DNA from: DASTFY01 sp963769115
GTDB taxonomy: Bacteria > Actinomycetota > Acidimicrobiia > Acidimicrobiales > Ilumatobacteraceae
Assembly (NCBI GenBank): GCA_963769115.1
Contig: CAVYKN010000015.1
Coordinates: 139,269-203,268, forward strand
Direction: 5' to 3'
DNA length: 64,000 bases
Position 1 is the first letter of the stretch, and every line of letters starts with the position of its first letter. The translations under genes and the position numbers were made by a program. Below are positions 29,129 to 37,739 of the stretch, piece by piece. The notes beneath the pieces are model-generated. The model saw nothing but the letters and a program-made list of their open reading frames with translations. It had not been told where the DNA came from and made no database searches.

Positions 29129-30258
29129 ATGAGCCTCATCGCCCGGATCGACATCTCGCACCACCGGCTGCCGCTCGACCCGCCGTTCCCGGCCTCGTGG
29201 GACACCAGGCCCCGCACGTACTTCCCCGCCACCATCGTGCGCGTGACCGACTCCGACGGCCGCGTGGGCGTCGGCTCGGGCGACGCGATGTACGGCTTCG
29301 AGGACTACGGCGATCTGTTCCTCGGCCAGGATCCGCTCGACCTCGAGCGCCACCACGCGGTGCTGTCCAACATCGACTTCCACGCCGGGCGCCCGTGGCC
29401 GATGGACGTGGCGCTGTGGGACCTGGCCGGCCAGATCCACGAGCGGCCGGTGTGGGATCTGCTGGGCGGACGGGGTCGCCGGGTGCGGGCCTACGCGTCC
29501 AGCGGCGTGCACCGGCCGGTCGCGGCCATGGTCGAACTGGCCCGAGCGTGTGCGGTCGGCGGGGTTCCCGGCCCTCAAGGTGCGCTTCGGGCGCCCGGAC
29601 CCGGCGGAAGATCTGGCCGTGGTCCACGCCGTGCGGGATGCCGTCGGCGACGGGCTCGAGCTGATGGTCGACTGCAACCAGGGCTGGCGGATGCCGTGGG
29701 ACACCGCGCCACCGTGGACGGTGGATCACGCCACCCGGGTCGCGGAAGCCCTCGAGGCCGAGTCGGTCTACTGGATGGAGGAACCTCTCCACCGTGGGGA
29801 CTACGCCGGGTACGCCGAGCTGCGGCGGCGGGTGGGCATCCGCATCGCCGGGGGCGAGATGACCCGCGAGCCCTACGAGCTGCGCGAGCTGCTGGCCCGG
29901 GACTGCCTGGACGTGTTCCAGCCCGACTGCGTGTGCACGGGCGGCATCACCGGCCTGGCCAGGCTGGCGGCCGAGGTCGACGCCGCGGGCCGCACGCTTC
30001 ACCCCGCACACCTGGGGCAACGGCATCGGGCTCCTGGCCAACCTCCACCTGACGGCGGGCACGGTCGACGCCCCGTTCATCGAGTTCCCGTTCGATCCGC
30101 CCGAGTGGACCCCGACCCGGAGGGACTACCCGCTCGCCCGCCCTGTCGAGCCGGACGGCGAGGGTTGGCTGGAGCTGAGCGACGAGCCGGGCCTCGGCAT
30201 CCGCCTGGACGAGGAGCGCCTGGCAGCCACCCGCTCCCGCCAGGCCAGTTTCATGTGA
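29129..30258 (+). CDS. Enolase-superfamily (mandelate racemase/muconate lactonizing type) enzyme
   Basis: About 376 residues. The capping domain is residues 1-130 (IDISHHRLPLDPPFPASWD, WPMDVALWDLAGQ). The barrel has the base motif LKVRFGR (K-x-R instead of K-x-K), metal ligands in VDCNQGWRM, YWMEEPLHRGDY and IAGGEMTREPYEL, and the C-terminal HTWGNGIG and FIEFPFDPPEWT. Frameshifts at about 29547 and 30000 must be crossed. The superfamily includes acid-sugar dehydratases, racemases and betaine epimerases such as HpbD. The location in an amine/betaine island makes epimerisation of a betaine possible, but an acid-sugar dehydratase is equally compatible with the motifs. Confidence 0.83.
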
Positions 30259-30285
30259 TCGACGTTCACCTGATCGAGGTCGACG

Positions 30286-31035
30286 TCACGTCCGCAGGCG
30301 CTCGCTGAGGCGGTCGGCCACGGCGCGGACATGGCCGGCCAGGACGACGGGCGACCGCTCGCCGGGGAACCGGAACGACGGACCGTGGGAGTGGATGGCC
30401 GCCACCACGGTGCCGTCGGCGCCGAAGACCGGGGCCGCCACCGAGGTGGCATCGGCCGAGAACTCGCCCACCAGCCAGACGCTGCCGGTCGTGCGGATCT
30501 CGGCCAGGCGCCGCTGGATGACGTCCGGATCGATGACCGTGGAGTTGGTGAACGTGGCCAGGTCCTCGGCGAGGATCTTCTCCACGTCGGGTTCGGGAGC
30601 GAAGGCCAGCATCACCAGACCCGACGGCGTCACATGGACGGGCACCGCCTCGCCCGTCCAGTCGCGCACCTGCACCTCGTCCGCGGGCGTGGTCTGCTCC
30701 AGGTAGCGGACCATCGCCCCCTCCAGGACGCTCAGCCCGGCGGCCTCACCCGTGAGCAGGGACAGCTCGACCAGGAACGGCCGGGCCACATCGGGCAGCG
30801 CCCGCGCCGGCCCCACCGTTCCGGCGATCTCGAGGACCAGCGGCCCCAGGCGGTACGGGCCGCCGGCGCCGTCCTGCTCGACGGCGTCGAGCCCTTCGAG
30901 CGTCGACAGCAGACGGGACACCGTGCTCTTGGGCAGGCTGGTCCGCGTCGCGATGTCCGTCACGCGGGCCGGGCCGGTCGAGAGCGCCCGCAGGATGCCG
31001 AGCGCCCGCTCCACCGACTGGACCCCCGTGCTCAC
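30286..31035 (-). CDS. IclR-family transcriptional regulator
   Basis: 249 residues, typical IclR length. The N-terminal winged HTH (QSVERALGILRAL, VTDIATRTSLPKSTVSRLLS) spans residues 1-75. The C-terminal effector-binding GAF-like domain includes VRDWTGEAVPVHVTPSG and AAPVFGADGTVVAAIH. GTG 31035 is the start. It is convergent with the enolase-superfamily gene and downstream of no obvious partner, so it probably controls the catabolic genes to its left. IclR proteins usually bind small carboxylate metabolites. Confidence 0.88.
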   Translation of the reverse strand: MSTGVQSVERALGILRALSTGPARVTDIATRTSLPKSTVSRLLSTLEGLDAVEQDGAGGPYRLGPLVLEIAGTVGPARALPDVARPFLVELSLLTGEAAGLSVLEGAMVRYLEQTTPADEVQVRDWTGEAVPVHVTPSGLVMLAFAPEPDVEKILAEDLATFTNSTVIDPDVIQRRLAEIRTTGSVWLVGEFSADATSVAAPVFGADGTVVAAIHSHGPSFRFPGERSPVVLAGHVRAVADRLSERLRT

Positions 31036-31114
31036 CGCCCCAGGCTACGCCGCCGCGCCCCTCGCTGTCCCGCAACGCGGAACAGTCCCGCTCTCCGGCC
31101 TGGACGCCCGAGGT

Positions 31115-31522
31115 TCAGGAGCGACGGAGCTGCGTGGGGGCGTGGCTGATCCAGGGAAGACCGGCCTCCTTCCACGCCGCGAAGCCACCCTCCAGGTCGG
31201 CCACGTTCCGCAGGCCCAGCTCCCGCTGGGCGAGATCGGCCGAAAGGGCCGAGGAGTAGCCCTCCGAGCACATGAGCACCACCTCCTGGTCGGGACCCGT
31301 GAGCTCGCTCAGGCGATACGGGCTGTTCGGATCGAGCCGCCACTCGAAGACGTGCCGCGGGACCGGGATCGCTCCCGACACCTCGCCCTCCCGCCAGCGG
31401 TACTCCGTCGGGCGCAGGTCGATCAACAACGCACCACGGCGGACCGCGGCCACGGTCTCGGCCGGCGTCAGTCGCCGGACACGGGCGGCGGCCGCCTCGT
31501 AGAGGTCGTCGGCCGCGCTCAT
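31115..31522 (-). CDS. Single-domain rhodanese-like protein
   Basis: 135 residues forming one rhodanese domain: ALLIDLRPTEYRWREGEV, IPVPRHVFEWRLDP, and the active-site loop VLMCSEGYSSALSA with the catalytic Cys at about residue 92, then GLRNVADLEGGFAAWKEAGLP. Such proteins transfer sulfane sulfur (persulfide chemistry). The gene starts 18 bp downstream of the cysteine dioxygenase stop on the same strand, and the pair makes a small sulfur-amino-acid module. Confidence 0.86.
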   Translation of the reverse strand: MSAADDLYEAAAARVRRLTPAETVAAVRRGALLIDLRPTEYRWREGEVSGAIPVPRHVFEWRLDPNSPYRLSELTGPDQEVVLMCSEGYSSALSADLAQRELGLRNVADLEGGFAAWKEAGLPWISHAPTQLRRS

Positions 31523-31539
31523 GGAGGATCATGGTCGGC

Positions 31540-32073
31540 TCACGCCGCCGCAGGCTCGGGCGACTCCACCGGCAGCGTTCGGACGGGGACCGCCCCGCCG
31601 GGCAGCACGGCGTAGTACGTCATGGTCGTGAGCGTCGGAGAGTAGGCGTGGATGCTGGTGGCGAGGCCGGGGCCGGGATTGGTCAGGTTGTGCACGTACT
31701 TCGGGCCGAACGACATGATGCGGCCTCGCGAGATCCGCCGCTGGCGGAGCCGGCCCGTTCCGGCCCTGCCGTGGTCCTCGAGCAGCGCACCGTCGACCAC
31801 GACGAACGCCCCCGCCGACGTGCCGTGGTCATGCAGCAGGGTCATCTGGCCGACGTCCCAACAGATCAGCCAGACCTCGTAGTCCTCGGCGGAGACCACT
31901 CGCTCGTAGAAGCGACGGTAGAGCTGGTGATGCACCCGGGGTCGCCAGAGGTCAGGCTGCGCCGCCACGGATGACACCACCTCGAGCAGGCGTGCCGGGC
32001 CGATCGCCGGAGTCGCACCGACGGGATCTTCCTGGTCCCGCTGGCCTGCGGCCACCGGATCGATGATGGTCAA
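31540..32073 (-). CDS. Cysteine dioxygenase-family cupin enzyme
   Basis: About 177 residues. The cupin metal-binding segment TLLHDHGTSAGAFVVVDG carries two of the three iron-ligating His; the third is in YVHNLTNPG. IHAYSPTLTTMTYY near the end holds the conserved Tyr region. TTG 32073 is taken as the start because AGGAGGG lies about 7 bases upstream and no ATG or GTG is suitably placed. The family oxidises cysteine or related thiols to sulfinates with O2. It is cotranscribed with the downstream rhodanese-like gene. The 248 bp upstream contain no recognisable gene. Confidence 0.83.
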   Translation of the reverse strand: MTIIDPVAAGQRDQEDPVGATPAIGPARLLEVVSSVAAQPDLWRPRVHHQLYRRFYERVVSAEDYEVWLICWDVGQMTLLHDHGTSAGAFVVVDGALLEDHGRAGTGRLRQRRISRGRIMSFGPKYVHNLTNPGPGLATSIHAYSPTLTTMTYYAVLPGGAVPVRTLPVESPEPAAA

Positions 32074-32321
32074 CGAACGCCCTCCTGCCCCCTCACGACC
32101 CGCCACCGGCTCCGTTCCGGGCCGCCAGTTCTGCGGGTCGACTTGTCTGTGTGTGCCGATGCGACATCCGGATCGTAGCCAATGCCGTGTTTCCGCAGCG
32201 TGACGAACTTCTCCGGTGTGGTTCAGGTGGGCGGGAGGGACGGTCTCCGTCAGCCGGCCGCACGCTGAGCGAGCAGGGTCACGCTGTGCGTCGCCCGCCA
32301 GCCGCCCGAATCGAGCCCGGA

Positions 32322-33314
32322 TCAGCCGGGATCGGCTTCGTGGCCGGCGGGGGTGCGAAGCCCCTTGTACGCGTCGGCGGCGCTGGTGGCGCCGGTCACC
32401 ACCTTGTACATCTGGTCGCACACGGGCATGGCGACGTCCAGGCGCTCGGCCAGCTCGTGGACGGTCACCGCCGACTTCACGCCCTCGGCCACCATCGACA
32501 TCTCGCCCAGGATCTCGTCCAACGGGCGCCCCGCGCCGAGTTGCTCGCCGACGTGGCGGTTGCGGCTGTGCGGGCTGATGCACGTGGCGATGAGGTCCCC
32601 CATGCCGGCCAGCCCGGCGAACGTGGCCGGCTCGCCGCCCATGGCGACGCCGAGGCGGGTGAGCTCGGCCAGCCCGCGCGTCATCACCGCGGCACGCGTG
32701 TTGTCCCCCACCGACAGACCCTGAGCCATGCCGCAGGCCAGGGCGACGACGTTCTTCAGTGCCCCGCCGAGCTCGCAGCCGATGACGTCGTGGTTCGTGT
32801 AGATCCGCAGCAGCCCGCGGCGGAGGATGCGCTGGAGCGCTCCGGCGACGGCGAGGTCCTCGGTGGCGATGACGCTGGCCGCCGCCTGCCCGCCCATGAT
32901 CTCGCGGGCGATGTTGGGGCCGGTGAGGGCGGCAGCCGGATGACCGGGCAGCACGTCCTTGATGACCTCGGTCATGCGCAGCAACGAGTCCCGCTCCAGG
33001 CCCTTGGTCAGACTGACGACCGGGATCCAGGGGTGGATGGTGGTCTTGGCCGCCAGCAGCGTCTCCCGGAACCCGTGCGACGGCACGCCCACGATCAGCA
33101 GCTCGGCCTGCGCGACGGCCTTCTCGATGTCGTCGGTCGCGGTGAGCTTCGGGGGCAGCGCGCAGCCCGCGAGGTAGGTCGAGTTCGTGTGCTGCTCGTT
33201 GATCTCGTCAGCGACCTCGGGCTTGCGGCCCCACAGGACGGTCGGATGCCTGCCCACGACCAACGAGGCCACGGTCGTGCCCCATGATCCGGCCCCCAAC
33301 ACCACGATGCGCAT
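32322..33314 (-). CDS. gpsA: NAD(P)+-dependent glycerol-3-phosphate dehydrogenase
   Basis: 330 residues, normal GpsA length. GAGSWGTT at residues 7-14 is the nucleotide-binding motif. VPSHGFRETL, SLTKGLE and LTGPNIAREI follow, and the substrate-binding block CELGGALKNVVALACG contains the catalytic Lys. SPHSRNRHVGEQLG and VAEGVKSAVTVHELAE complete the C-terminal helical domain. It reduces dihydroxyacetone phosphate to sn-glycerol-3-phosphate for phospholipid synthesis. ATG 33314. It appears monocistronic. Confidence 0.95.
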   Translation of the reverse strand: MRIVVLGAGSWGTTVASLVVGRHPTVLWGRKPEVADEINEQHTNSTYLAGCALPPKLTATDDIEKAVAQAELLIVGVPSHGFRETLLAAKTTIHPWIPVVSLTKGLERDSLLRMTEVIKDVLPGHPAAALTGPNIAREIMGGQAAASVIATEDLAVAGALQRILRRGLLRIYTNHDVIGCELGGALKNVVALACGMAQGLSVGDNTRAAVMTRGLAELTRLGVAMGGEPATFAGLAGMGDLIATCISPHSRNRHVGEQLGAGRPLDEILGEMSMVAEGVKSAVTVHELAERLDVAMPVCDQMYKVVTGATSAADAYKGLRTPAGHEADPG

Positions 33315-33373
33315 GGCCGGATGATGTCACCCGCGAGGAGGCGACGCGGCGAGCCGCTGCGTGACGGGTCGTG

Positions 33374-34614
33374 TCAGACGTGCCGGTTCAGCGTGTCGTC
33401 GAGCCAGTCGAGGACACGCTGCACGACCAGCCAGCGGTTGAGCATCTCGCAGTGGCCGCCCGCGCCCTCCGCGGCTTTGAAGGCCATGAGCGTGCTCGGC
33501 ACCTTCAGTTGCGACATGAACCGCTCCGCGCCCATGGCCAGGACGTCGCCTTCCCCTGTGGTGCCCAGCACCGGACAGCGGATGTCGGCGGCGCGGCCGT
33601 CCATCGTGAAGCCGGCGATCGCCGCCAGATAGCCGGGCAGGTCCGTCACCCCACTCACCCAGTACCCGCGTTGGATGACCTTCCACCTCAGGCCGCGGTC
33701 CGCCTCGATGGTGTTCGTGATCGTCGCCGAGTCCTCCTCGGAGATCTCGGGGAGGGCGGCGACGGCCTCGCCGGACAGACCGAAGAACTGCGCCAGGAAG
33801 CGCATGCCGTCGAGCATGCCCCACAGCGGTGGATCGGCCACGCACGCAGCAAGGCGATGCTCGGCGGACGCGGCACGAGGCGCCAGGTAGCCACCGAGGC
33901 TCCAGCCGTGGAGCACGATCCGGTCGGTGTCGACGTCGGGACGATCCACCACGGCGTCGACGACGGCCGTGACCACCCGCTCCCAGTCGGGGATCATGGG
34001 GACGCCGTCGTGGACGAGCAGCGCGCCCTGGCCCGGGCCGTCGAAGAGCAGGCAGTGGTACCCCCGCTCGGTCGCCGCCCGACCTGTGGCCAGGTACATG
34101 TCGGTCATCGTGGCGTCATAGCCGTTCGTGGTGATGAGGAGCGGCCGTCGCTCGCCCGGGGCAGCCGAGACGAAGTACGCCGGCAGCGTGCGGCCGTCGA
34201 ACGGGATCGACAGCGGCTCAGCCGGCCGTTCACCGAGCGCCATGGCCTTGTCGAAGGCGCCCACTGGCGGTCGAAGGCCGACCGCAGGCGGGGATCGACG
34301 GGCGAGCCGTAGAGCGGGTGGTAGGCCACGCCCGCGTAGCCGGCGGCCCGGAGCCAGTGGCCACGGGCGGTGGCATGGTGCCCGGCGGCGGACGCCTTCT
34401 CCGCCGCGTCCTCGTGACGGGTGACCGCAGCCATCCAGGCGTCGTAGAAGGCGCCGTCGTCCGGCGGTGTGGGCGCAGAAGCACTGGTGGCGGATAGACC
34501 GGCCATGGACCCGGCGATGGCGACTATCTCGCCGAGATCGGCGCCGCTCGAACCCACGTAGCCGAGCGCCCAACTGGCGAACTCGTCCTGGAGCGGATCG
34601 GTGAAGAGCTGCAC
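33374..34614 (-). CDS. Alpha/beta hydrolase with N-terminal helical extension (FrsA/DHPON-hydrolase-like)
   Basis: About 413 residues. An N-terminal helical domain of about 120 residues (FASWALGYVGSSGADLGEI, RGHWLRAAGYAGVAYHP) precedes an alpha/beta-hydrolase core with the nucleophile elbow LHGWSLGGYLAP, Ser in GxSxG. A late TTGEGDVLAMGAERF (acid) and GHCEMLNRW (His) complete a plausible catalytic triad. A frameshift at about 34260 splits the two domains. GTG 34614 starts it, divergent from the Asp-box gene. The helical cap plus hydrolase layout resembles 2,6-dihydropseudooxynicotine hydrolase-type C-C or ester hydrolases. Substrate unknown. Confidence 0.82.
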
Positions 34615-34702
34615 GACCGGACGCTAGCGATGAGTTGCGCTGGCCGTCGTCGTCGGTACGTACATTCGGGATGTTCATCCGCCACAGAGGAGGAGCGAAG
34701 GC

Positions 34703-35869
34703 ATGGAGAGCTCAGGGAGCACGACGGCGACCTTGGACGCGAGCGAAGGGGCCGGCGCAGCCACCGCAGGACCTGACGTCGACACCATGCTGCTCGTCGG
34801 CACGACCAAGGGGCTGTTCTCGCTGCGGGCCCACGACGGCCGGGATCGCTTCGAGCTCGATGGGCCGGCGTTCCCGGGCGAGGAGGTCTACGCCACCTGC
34901 ATCGACACCCGCAGTTCGCCGGCGCGCCTCTTCGTCGGTTCCGTCAGCATGCATTGGGGACCGGTGCTGCGCCGGTCGGACGACCTGGGTGGGTCATGGA
35001 CCGAGGACGAGACGGCGGCGCTGATCTTCCCGCCCGGCAGCGATGCGGCCCTGGCGAAGATCTGGCAGCTCACCCCGGGCCCAGCCGACGAACCGGACGT
35101 CGTCTACGCGGGCGTCGAGCCGGCGGCACTCTTCCGCAGCGAGGATGGTGGCCGCCACTTCTCCCTCGTCGAAGGGCTCTGGAACCATCCCCACCGGCCG
35201 GAGTGGGTGCCCGGCGGCGGCGGGCTCTGCCTCCACACGGTGCTGCTGCACCCCGACGATCCCGAGCGGCTGCTCGTCGCCATCTCGGCGGCCGGCGTCT
35301 ATCTGACCGACGACGGAGGCAAGACGTGGCGGGCCGGCAACCGCGGGATCGTGGCCGGGTTCTTCCCCGACAACCCCGAGCCGGAGTTCGGCCAGTGCGT
35401 CCACAAGGTGGCCCGGGACGCGGGCGACCCCGAGCGGCTCTACCTGCAGCACCACGGAGGGATCTACCGCAGCGACGACGGCGGTGACTCCTGGCAGGCG
35501 ATGACGGGCATCGCAGGGATGGACTTCGGCTTCCCCGTGGTCGCCCATCCGACACGGCCCGGCACCGCGTACCTCCTGCCGCTCGAGAGCGACGGCTTCC
35601 GCTGCACCCCGGACGGCCGGTGCACGGTGTGGCGCACGTCGGACGGCGGAGCGAGCTGGGAACCGCTGACGGCCGGGCTCCCGCAACACGACGCGCACCT
35701 CACGGTGCTGCGGGACGCCTTCACCACGGACGGGCAGGAGCCGGCCGGCCTGTACTTCGGCACCAGGAGCGGCGAGGTGTGGGGGTCGGTGGACGACGGC
35801 GACAGCTGGCGCCTCCTGGCCGACCACCTGCCGCCCGTGCTCTCGGTCCGGGCGGCTCCGCTCCGGTGA
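34703..35869 (+). CDS. Asp-box (BNR) beta-propeller protein, sialidase-like fold
   Basis: 388 residues with repeated Asp-box motifs (S-x-D-x-G-x-x-W/F): RSDDLGGSW, RSEDGGRHF, LTDDGGKTW, RSDDGGDSW, RTSDGGASW and GSVDDGDSW, spaced about 45-65 residues, predicting a six- or seven-bladed propeller. There is no signal peptide, so it is probably cytoplasmic. ATG 34703 follows GGAGGAG. Its stop overlaps the GTG of a MoaD/ThiS-like gene, implying coupled expression. Catalytic sialidase residues are not evident, so a glycosidase role should not be assumed; a binding or assembly role is equally possible. Confidence 0.83.
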   Translation: MESSGSTTATLDASEGAGAATAGPDVDTMLLVGTTKGLFSLRAHDGRDRFELDGPAFPGEEVYATCIDTRSSPARLFVGSVSMHWGPVLRRSDDLGGSWTEDETAALIFPPGSDAALAKIWQLTPGPADEPDVVYAGVEPAALFRSEDGGRHFSLVEGLWNHPHRPEWVPGGGGLCLHTVLLHPDDPERLLVAISAAGVYLTDDGGKTWRAGNRGIVAGFFPDNPEPEFGQCVHKVARDAGDPERLYLQHHGGIYRSDDGGDSWQAMTGIAGMDFGFPVVAHPTRPGTAYLLPLESDGFRCTPDGRCTVWRTSDGGASWEPLTAGLPQHDAHLTVLRDAFTTDGQEPAGLYFGTRSGEVWGSVDDGDSWRLLADHLPPVLSVRAAPLR

Positions 35870-36186
35870 CGGCGCCGACCGGGAACGTGCGGGTTCCGGT
35901 CCGCGTCCCGAACACGTTGCGCGAGCTCGTCGGCGGCGAACGCACGGTGACCGTCGACGTTCAGCTCCCGGACGCCACGGAAACAGTGTCCGTGGCAAGC
36001 GTCCTCGACGCGCTGGCGGTCGAGCACGCAGCCCTCGAGCGCCGGGTTCGGGATGAGCTCGGGCGGACCCGGATCCACGTCAACCTCTTCGTCGGCCCGG
36101 ACAACATCCGGGACCTGGACGGCCTGGCCACAGCCGTCGCGCCGGGCCAGGAGCTGTCGATCATCCCCGCCATCTCGGGCGGCTGA
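35866..36186 (+). CDS. MoaD/ThiS-like ubiquitin-fold sulfur-carrier protein
   Basis: About 106 residues with a beta-grasp pattern: VRVPNTLRELVGG, the VSVASVLDALAVEHAALERR helix, RIHVNLFVGPDNIR, and a C-terminal tail SIIPAISGG. The terminal Gly-Gly is what MoaD, ThiS and related carriers need for adenylation and thiocarboxylation. The start GTG overlaps the preceding stop by 4 bp. No MoeB/ThiF-like activating enzyme is adjacent. The protein may serve molybdopterin synthesis (moaC, moaA and moeA are at 59.7-62.6 kb) or a separate sulfur-transfer route. Confidence 0.8.
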   Translation: MTAPTGNVRVPVRVPNTLRELVGGERTVTVDVQLPDATETVSVASVLDALAVEHAALERRVRDELGRTRIHVNLFVGPDNIRDLDGLATAVAPGQELSIIPAISGG

Positions 36187-36353
36187 CCCGCGCCAGGACG
36201 GGCCGGGCCGGACCTGTAGATCACATCCGCAGCACCTCCGTGGGTAGTGATGGTGAGCGCGTCGAGCGTGGGGCCGACGGTCATACCCGACGGTTAGATC
36301 AGCGGTACCATGGTCACGTCCGGGTGGGCCGGACATACAGCCGAGCGGGTCAA

Positions 36354-36521
36354 CTACCTCGCGGCGTCGAGCCACGCCCGGACCCGAGCCGTCGAGGCCA
36401 CCGCCGCTGTCAGGGTCGCGCGATCACGACAGCCCGGATCGACGCCGGCGACCGCCGCCACCAGGTGGTGGATGCCGGACACCAGGTCCGCCGTCTCGTC
36501 GATGCTGCGAGCCGCCGCCAT
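36354..36521 (-). pseudogene. Possible N-terminal remnant of a DUF222/HNH-endonuclease-type protein
   Basis: A 55-codon ORF from ATG 36521 to TAG 36354-36356. It reads MAAARSIDETADLV, GIHHLVAAVAGVDPG, DRATLTAAVASTARVRAWLDAAR (given here in pieces). The pattern of a short helix, a Val-Asp-Pro turn, DRATL and a terminal RxWLDAR resembles the start of the large actinobacterial DUF222-HNH family, often associated with repeats and mobile DNA. Nothing downstream continues the family in any frame, so it looks like a truncated fragment. Assignment rests on pattern memory only. Confidence 0.35.
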
Positions 36522-36611
36522 ACGAACGAACGTACGCCCGGGGTGTTACAGCGCGGGTTCCGCCCGCCCGCCGGAGGCTGACGAGCGGGTACGGCTCGAG
36601 TGCGGGTCGGG

Positions 36612-36761
36612 TCAGCGTCGTTCGCTCACCGCGGCGGTGCTCTGCCGGCGGAAGCGGGCGACGTACACGCGGCTGGGGCGGCCGAGGTAGTAGCTGGGCA
36701 TGACGGGGCTGGCCTGGAGGCCGGCCTGGTGGGTGCTGATGGGGCCGTGGTAGCGATGCAT
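36612..36761 (-). CDS. Small basic protein of unknown function (49 aa)
   Basis: A short ORF from ATG 36761 to TGA 36612-36614. The sequence contains HRYHGPISTHQAG and MPSYYLGRPSRVYVARFRR, an unusual Tyr/Arg-rich composition that reads like a real small protein rather than a shadow. An alternative GTG lies three codons upstream. No ribosome site is obvious. It lies just downstream of the PLP enzyme on the same strand. Function unknown. Confidence 0.35.
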   Translation of the reverse strand: MHRYHGPISTHQAGLQASPVMPSYYLGRPSRVYVARFRRQSTAAVSERR

Positions 36762-36806
36762 GTCAACCACTACGGCCGGGGCCTGACGCCAGTTCTGTGC
36801 GTCCGG

Positions 36807-37739
36807 TCACACCTGGTCGTCGTGGAACAGCGACCCGGCGAGGTACTTGAGCCCGGAGTCGACCTGGGCCGTGAGGACCCGATGCCCCGACCCGAGCCGG
36901 CGAGCCGTGGCCAGCGCGGCGACGAGGTTCGCACCGGTGGAAGGTCCGGAGAAGAGCCCCTCACGGCGAGTCGCCAGGCGAGCCATGGCGAAGGCGTCGG
37001 CCGTGGGCACCGCGATCACGTCGTCGATCTCGTCGGTCGACAGCAGCTCCGGCCGGAACCCGACGCCGCCGCCCTCGATGCGGTGCGTGCCCGGGGGTCC
37101 GCCCGACAGCACGGCCGACTCGCCGGGTTCGACGGCGATCCTGGCCATGGCCGGATAGTGCTCACGCAAGGCGCGGCCGACGCCGAGGAAGCATCCGGCC
37201 GTCCCGACGTACAGGCACATGGCGTCGATCGTGCCCGGCAGCTGCTCGACCGCCTCCTCGCCCAGACGCCGGTAGCCCTCCACCATGTCCGTGTTCCTGA
37301 ACTGATCGGTCTGGTACGCGTCGAGCGAGGCCGCGAGCTCCGCGGCGCGGGCCCGCATCCTGGGGATGAGCTCGGGCGTGATGCCCTCGGGACTCGGAAG
37401 CACCTCGAGCCGGGCGCCGAAGGCCTCCATCGTGCGCAGCTTCTCGTCGGCGAAGGCGTCCGAGGTCACGATCTGCAGGGGGTAGCCCTTCACCGCGCAC
37501 ACGAACGCCAGCGAGCTCCCTGTGCTGCCGCCCGTGTACTCGACCACCCACTGCCCGGGGCTCAGGCGCCCGTCGCGCTCCGCGCCCTCGATCATCGCCA
37601 GCGCCATGCGGTCCTTGTAGGACCCGGTCGGGTTGGCCGCTTCGAGCTTCACCCAGACCTCGGCCATCCCCGGCTCGACGAGCTGCTCGAGCCGCACGGC
37701 CGGCGTGTTCCCGATCCCGGCCAACATCCCTTCGGTCAT
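36807..37739 (-). CDS. PLP-dependent cysteine synthase-family enzyme
   Basis: 310 residues of the fold-type II PLP family. The PLP Lys is in NPTGSYKDRMAL (about residue 42). The phosphate-binding loops are VVEYTGGSTGSSLAF and, later, YVGTAGCFLGVG. The C-terminus has FSGPSTGANLVAAL. The sequence fits cysteine synthase or cystathionine beta-synthase-like enzymes that condense O-acetylserine or O-phosphoserine with sulfide. The ATG overlaps the corrected stop of the upstream MFS gene (ATGA). It could equally be a diaminopropionate- or threonine-type lyase; the exact substrate is unclear. Confidence 0.85.
   Translation of the reverse strand: MTEGMLAGIGNTPAVRLEQLVEPGMAEVWVKLEAANPTGSYKDRMALAMIEGAERDGRLSPGQWVVEYTGGSTGSSLAFVCAVKGYPLQIVTSDAFADEKLRTMEAFGARLEVLPSPEGITPELIPRMRARAAELAASLDAYQTDQFRNTDMVEGYRRLGEEAVEQLPGTIDAMCLYVGTAGCFLGVGRALREHYPAMARIAVEPGESAVLSGGPPGTHRIEGGGVGFRPELLSTDEIDDVIAVPTADAFAMARLATRREGLFSGPSTGANLVAALATARRLGSGHRVLTAQVDSGLKYLAGSLFHDDQV

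Larger units (their letters stand above)
36187..36806. other. 620-bp stretch without a confident large gene
   Basis: Between the MoaD/ThiS-like gene and the PLP-enzyme gene no long ORF has sensible composition on either strand. The plus-strand frame at 36310-36690 is Arg/Ser/Ala-rich shadow-type sequence. Two short minus-strand ORFs, listed separately, are the only plausible coding pieces. Base composition is slightly less GC-rich near 36180-36350. Confidence 0.5.

Noticed and set aside
32074..32321. SAM or other sulfur-related riboswitch before the cysteine dioxygenase gene
   Set aside because: No conserved core or paired stems recognised by eye.
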